NCBI GenBank assembly: GCA_009746045.1
Contig: RPFO01000398.1
Location: forward strand, 52,501 to 79,178
Direction: 5' to 3'
Length of the DNA: 26,678 nucleotides
From: Mesostigma viride
Taxonomy: Eukaryota > Streptophyta > Mesostigmatophyceae > Mesostigmatales > Mesostigmataceae
The translations under genes were made by a program, and so were the position numbers. Shown piece after piece: positions 20,501 through 26,678 of the stretch (position 1 is its first letter; the number at the start of each line of letters is the position of its first letter). The notes under the pieces were generated by a model. The model was given only the letters and a program-made list of their open reading frames with translations. It was not told where the DNA came from and searched no databases.

Positions 20501-23500
20501 CTTCACCTTATCACACGGAACCTTCATCTTATCACACGGAACCTTCATCTTATCACACGGAACCTTCATCTTATCACGCTCAACCTTCATCTTATCAGAC
20601 GGAACCTTCATCTTATCACACACAACCTTCATCTTATCACACGGAACCTTCATCTTATCACGCACAACCTTCATCTTATCACACGGAACCTTCATCTTAT
20701 CACACACAACCTTCATCTTATCACACGGAACCTTCATCTTATCACAAACAACCTTCATCTTATCACACGGAACCTTCATCTTATCACGCTCAACCTTCAT
20801 CTTATCACACACAACCTTCACCTTATCACACGGAACCTTCATCTTATCACACACAACCTTCATCTTATCACACGGAACCTTCATCTTATCACACACAACC
20901 TTCATCTTATCACACACAACCTTCATCTTATCACACACAACCTTCATCTTATCACACACAACCTTCATCTTATCACACACAACCTTCATCTTATTACACG
21001 GAACCTTCATCTTATCACACACAACCTTCACCTTATCACACGGAACCTTTATCTTATCACGCACAACCTTCATCTTATCACACGGAACCTTCACCTTATC
21101 ACGCACAACCTTCATCTTATCACACACAACCTTCATCTTATCACACACAACCTTCATCTTATCACACACAACCTTCATCTTATCACACACAACCTTCATC
21201 TTATCACACGGAACCTTCATCTTATCACGCACAACCTTCATCTTATCACATGGAACCTTCATCTTATCACACGGAACCTTCATCTTATCACGCACAACCT
21301 TCATCTTATCACGCACAACCTTCATCTTATCACACACAACCTTCATCTTATCACACACAACCTTCATCTTATCACACACAACCTTCATCTTATCACACAC
21401 AACCTTCATCTTATCACACGGAACCTTCATCTTATCACACACAACCTTCATCTTATCACACACAACCTTCACCTTATCACACGGAACCTTCATCTTATCA
21501 CACACAACCTTCATCTTATCACACGGAACCTTCATCTTATCACACACAACCTTCATCTTATCACACACAACCTCCATCTTGTCACACACAACCTTCATCT
21601 TATCACACGGAACCTTCATCTTATCACACACAACCTTCACCTTATCACACGGAACCTTCATCTTATCACACACAACCTTCATCTTATCACACACAACCTT
21701 CATCTTATCACACACAACCTTCATCTTATTACACGGAACCTTCATCTTATCACGCTCAACCTTCATCTTATCACACACAACCTTCATCTTATCACACGGA
21801 ACCTTCATCTTATCACGCACAACCTTCATCTTATCACATGGAACCTTCATCTTATCACACACAACCTTCATCTCATCACACACAACCTTCATCTTGTCAC
21901 ACACAACCTTCATCTTATCACACACAACCTTCATCTTATCACACGGAACCTTCATCTTATCACGCTCAACCTTCACCTTATCACACACAACCTTCACCTT
22001 ATCACACACAACCTTCACCTTATCACAGGGAACCTTCATCTTTTCACACACAACCTTCATCTTATCACACACAACCTTCATCTTATCACACGGAACCTTC
22101 ATCTTATCACACGGAACCTTCACCTTATCACACACAACCTTCATCTTATCACACACAACCTTCACCTTATCACACGGAACCTTCACCTTATCACACACAA
22201 CCTTCATCTCATCACACACAACCTTCATCTTATCACACACAACCTTCATCTTATCACACGGAACCTTCATCTTATCACACACAACCTTCATCTTATCACA
22301 CGGAACCTTCATCTTATCACAAACAACCTTCATCTTATCACACGGAACCTTCATCTTATCACGCTCAACCTTCATCTTATCACACACAACCTTCACCTTA
22401 TCACACGGAACCTTCATCTTATCACACGGAACCTTCATCTTATCACACGGAACCTTCATCTTATCACGCTCAACCTTCATCTTATCAGACGGAACCTTCA
22501 TCTTATCACACACAACCTTCATCTTATCACACACAACCTTCATCTTATCACACACAACCTTCATCTTATCACACGGAACCTTCATCTTATCACACACAAC
22601 CTTCATCTTATCACACACAACCTTCATCTTATCACACACAACCTTCATCTTATCACACACAACCTTCATCTTATCACACACAACCTTCACCTTATCACAC
22701 GGAACCTTCATCTTATCACGCTCAACCTTCATCTTATCACACGGAACCTTCATCTTATCACACGGAACCTTCATCTTATCACACACAACCTTCATCTTAT
22801 CACACACAACCTTCATCTTATCACACGGAACCTTCATCTTATCACACGGAACCTTCATCTTATCACACACAACCTTCATCTTATCACACACAACCTTCAT
22901 CTTATCACACGGAACCTTCATCTTATCACACGGAACCTTCATCTTATCACACACAACCTTCATCTTATCACACACAACCTTCATCTTATCACACACAACC
23001 TTCATCTTATCACACACAACCTTCATCTTATCACACGGAACCTTCATCTTATCACACACAACCTTCATCTTATCACACGGAACCTTCATCTTATCACACA
23101 CAACCTTCATCTTATCACACACAACCTTCATCTTTTCACACACAACCTTCATCTTATCACACGGAACCTTCACCTTATCACACACAACCTTCGTCTTATC
23201 ACACGGAACCTTCACCTTATCACACACAACCTTCACCTTATCACACGGAACCTTCATCTTATCACGCTCAACCTTCATCTTATCACACGGAACCTTCATC
23301 TTATCACACGGAACCTTCACCTTATCACACGGAACCTTCACCTTATCACGCACAACCTTCATCTTATCACACACAACCTTCATCTTATCACACACAACCT
23401 TCATCTTATCACACACAACCTTCATCTTATCACACACAACCTTCATCTCATCACACACAACCTTCATCTTATCACACACAACCTTCATCTTATCACACAC

Positions 23501-26500
23501 AACCTTCATCTTATCACACACAACCTTCATCTTATCACACGGAACCTTCGTCTTATCACACGGAACCTTCATCTTATCACACACAACCTTCATCTTATCA
23601 CACGGAACCTTCATCTTATCACACACAACCTTCATCTTATCACACGGAACCTTCATCTTATCACACGGAACCTTCACCTTATCACACACAACCTTCATCT
23701 TATCACACGGAACCTTCACCTTATCACACACAACCTTCATCTTATCACACGGAACCTTCATCTTGTCACACACAACCTTCATCTTATCACACACAACCTT
23801 CATCTTATCACACACAACCTTCATCTTATCACACACAACCTTCACCTTATCACACACAACCTTCATCTTATCACACACAACCTTCATCTTATCACACACA
23901 ACCTTCATCTTATCACACACAACCTTCACCTTATCACACGGAACCTTCATCTTATCACACACAACCTTCATCTTATCACACGGAACCTTCATCTTATCAC
24001 ACGGAACCTTCATCTTATCACACACAACCTTCATCTTATCACACACAACCTTCATCTTATCACACGGAACCTTCATCTTATCACACACAACCTTCATCTT
24101 ATCACACGGAACCTTCATCTTATCACACACAACCTTCATCTTATCACAGGAACCTTCATCTTATCACACACAACCTTCATCTCATCACACACAACCTTCA
24201 TCTTTCACACACAACCTTCATCTTATCACACACAACCTTCATCTTATCACACGGAACCTTCATCTTATCACACTCAACCTTCACCTTATCACACACAACC
24301 TTCATCTTATCACACACAACCTTCACCTTATCACAGGAACCTTCATCTTTCACACACAACCTTCATCTTATCACACACAACCTTCATCTTATCACACGGA
24401 ACCTTCATCTTATCACACGGAACCTTCACCTTATCACACACAACCTTCATCTTATCACACACAACCTTCACCTTATCACACGGAACCTTCATCTTATCAC
24501 ACACAACCTTCATCTTATCACACGGAACCTTCATCTTATCACAAACAACCTTCATCTTATCACACGGAACCTTCATCTTATCACGCTCAACCTTCATCTT
24601 ATCACACACAACCTTCATCTTATCACACGGAACCTTCATCTTATCACACGGAACCTTCATCTTATCACACGGAACCTTCATCTTATCACGCTCAACCTTC
24701 ATCTTATCAGACGGAACCTTCATCTTATCACACACAACCTTCATCTTATCACACACAACCTTCATCTTATCACACACAACCTTCATCTTATCACACGGAA
24801 CCTTCATCTTATCACACACAACCTTCATCTTATCACACACAACCTTCATCTTATCACACACAACCTTCATCTTATCACACACAACCTTCATCTTATCACA
24901 CACAACCTTCACCTTATCACACGGAACCTTCATCTTATCACACTCAACCTTCATCTTATCACACAACCTTCATCTTATCACACGGAACCTTCATCTTATC
25001 ACACACAACCTTCATCTTATCACACACAACCTTCATCTTATCACACGGAACCTTCATCTTATCACACACAACCTTCACCTTATCACACGGAACCTTCATC
25101 TTATCACACACAACCTTCATCGTATCACACACAACCTTCACCTTATCACACACAACCTTCACCTTATCACACACAACCTTCATCTTATCACACGGAACCT
25201 TCATCTTATCACACGGAACCTTCATCTTATCACACACAACCTTCATCTTATCACACGGAACCTTCGTCTTATCACACGGAACCTTCATCTTATCACACAC
25301 AACCTTCATCTTATCACACGGAACCTTCATCTTATCACACACAACCTTCATCTTATCACACACAACCTTCATCTTATCACACAACCTTCATCTTATCACA
25401 CACAACCTTCATCTTATCACACACAACCTTCACGCTTATCACACACAACCTTCATCTTATCACACACAACCTTCATCTTATCACACAACCTTCATCTTAT
25501 CACACACAACCTTCATCTTATCACACACAACCTTCATCTTATCACACGGAACCTTCATCTTATCACACACAACCTTCATCTTATCACACACAACCTTCAC
25601 CTTATCACACAACCTTCATCTTATCACACACAACCTTCATCTTATCACACGGAACCTTCATCTTATCACACACAACCTTCATCTTATCACACACAACCTT
25701 CATCTTATCACACAACCTTCATCTTATCACACACAACCTTCATCTTATCACACAACCTTCATCTTATCACACACAACCTTCATCTTATCACACACAACCT
25801 TCATCTTATCACACGGAACCTTCATCTTATCACAACAACCTTCATCTTATCACACACAACCTTCATCTTATCACACACAACCTTCATCTTATCACACACA
25901 ACCTTCACCTTATCACACAACCTTCATCTTATCACACACAACCTTCATCTTATCACACAACCTTCATCTTATCACACACAACCTTCACCTTATCACACAC
26001 AACCTTCATCTTATCACACACACCTTCTCTTTCACAACACACCAACCATCTTATCACACACAACCTTCATCTTCACACACAACCTTCATCTTATCACACA
26101 ACCTTCATCTTATCACACACAACCTTCATCTTATCACACACAACCTTCATCTTATCACACACAACCTTCTCTTATCACACAACCTTCATCTTATCACACA
26201 CAACCTTCATCTTATCACACACAACCTTCATCTTATCACACACAACCTTCATCTTATCAACACCAACCTTCATCTTATCACACGAACCTTCATCTTATCA
26301 CACACAACCTTCATCTTATCACACGGAACCTTCATCTTATCACACACAACCTTCATCTTATCACACGGAACCTTCATCTTATCACACACAACCTTCATCT
26401 TATCACACACAACCTTCATCTTATCACACACAACCTTCATCTTATCACACACAACCTTCATCTTCTCACACACGAACCTTCATCTTATCACACACAACCT

Positions 26501-26678
26501 TCATCTTATCACACACAACCTTTCTTATCACACAACCTTCACCTATCACACACGGAACCTTCATCTTATCACACGGAACCTTCATCTTATCACACACAAC
26601 CTTCATCTTATCACACACAACCTTCACCTTATCAAACACAACCTTCATCTTATCACACACAACCTTCATCTATCACAC
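17545..26678. repeat. 21-bp satellite, ~435 units, runs off the window
   Basis: Unit aaccttcatcttatcac plus a four-base variable tail (acac, acgg, gctc, gcac). Substitutions concentrate in the tail and at catc/cacc/cgtc. The array occupies the known part of intron 15. Because 21 is a multiple of 3 and one minus-strand frame lacks stops, it reads open for up to 1239 codons (MKVVCDK-type heptapeptide). Units are clean up to ~24140, then 1- and 2-base deletions accumulate toward the window end. Confidence 0.98.

Noticed and set aside
17545-26678. CRISPR array
   Set aside because: Tandem 21-bp units without unique spacers, in a eukaryotic intron.
17545-26678. Centromere
   Set aside because: Higher-order structure is suggestive, but the array sits in an intron of a gene with intact exons and its true length is unknown. 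No independent support.

Overview
This is a eukaryotic nuclear window dominated by one intron-rich gene on the + strand. Fifteen exons, found by reading short GT-AG-bounded coding blocks and checking codon phase across every junction, join into one continuous 471-residue reading frame (positions 676 to 17503) whose 3' end lies beyond the window. The first ~250 residues are a phosphatidylinositol transfer protein (PITP) lipid-binding domain. An acidic linker with a FFAT-like motif (ER/VAP docking) follows, then a B-box-type zinc finger. Donor sites (gtgag, gtacg, gtgcg, gtaag), acceptors mostly ending gcag or acag, GC-rich third codon positions and a short CCCTAAA-type telomere-like tract fit a green alga or related lineage. 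The species cannot be named from the sequence.

Layout: 1-675, upstream region with a possible divergent minus-strand ORF and small uORFs. 676-10500, exons 1-9 and the start of exon 10 (PITP domain), separated by introns of about 0.5-1.5 kb. 10465-12398, exons 10-12 (linker with FFAT-like motif). 12399-16350, a 4-kb intron holding a dispersed repeat split by a ~2.5-kb insertion, which itself contains a large inverted duplication of an unrecognised gene fragment. 16351-17503, exons 13-15 (B-box and basic, Ser-rich tail). 17545-26678, a 21-bp satellite of more than 9 kb in intron 15 that runs off the window.

Most introns carry their own unrelated tandem repeat (units of 4, 5, 12, 21, 25, 30, 33, 34, 35 and ~75 bp). 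The long minus-strand frames in the 21-bp satellite (up to 1239 codons of a 7-residue repeat) follow from a unit length divisible by three and are not called as genes. I see no rRNA, functional tRNA, CRISPR array or prokaryotic operon.

The strongest candidates for something undescribed are the PITP-FFAT-B-box fusion, the inverted duplication with a templated spacer nested inside a broken dispersed repeat, and the higher-order structure of the intronic satellite.
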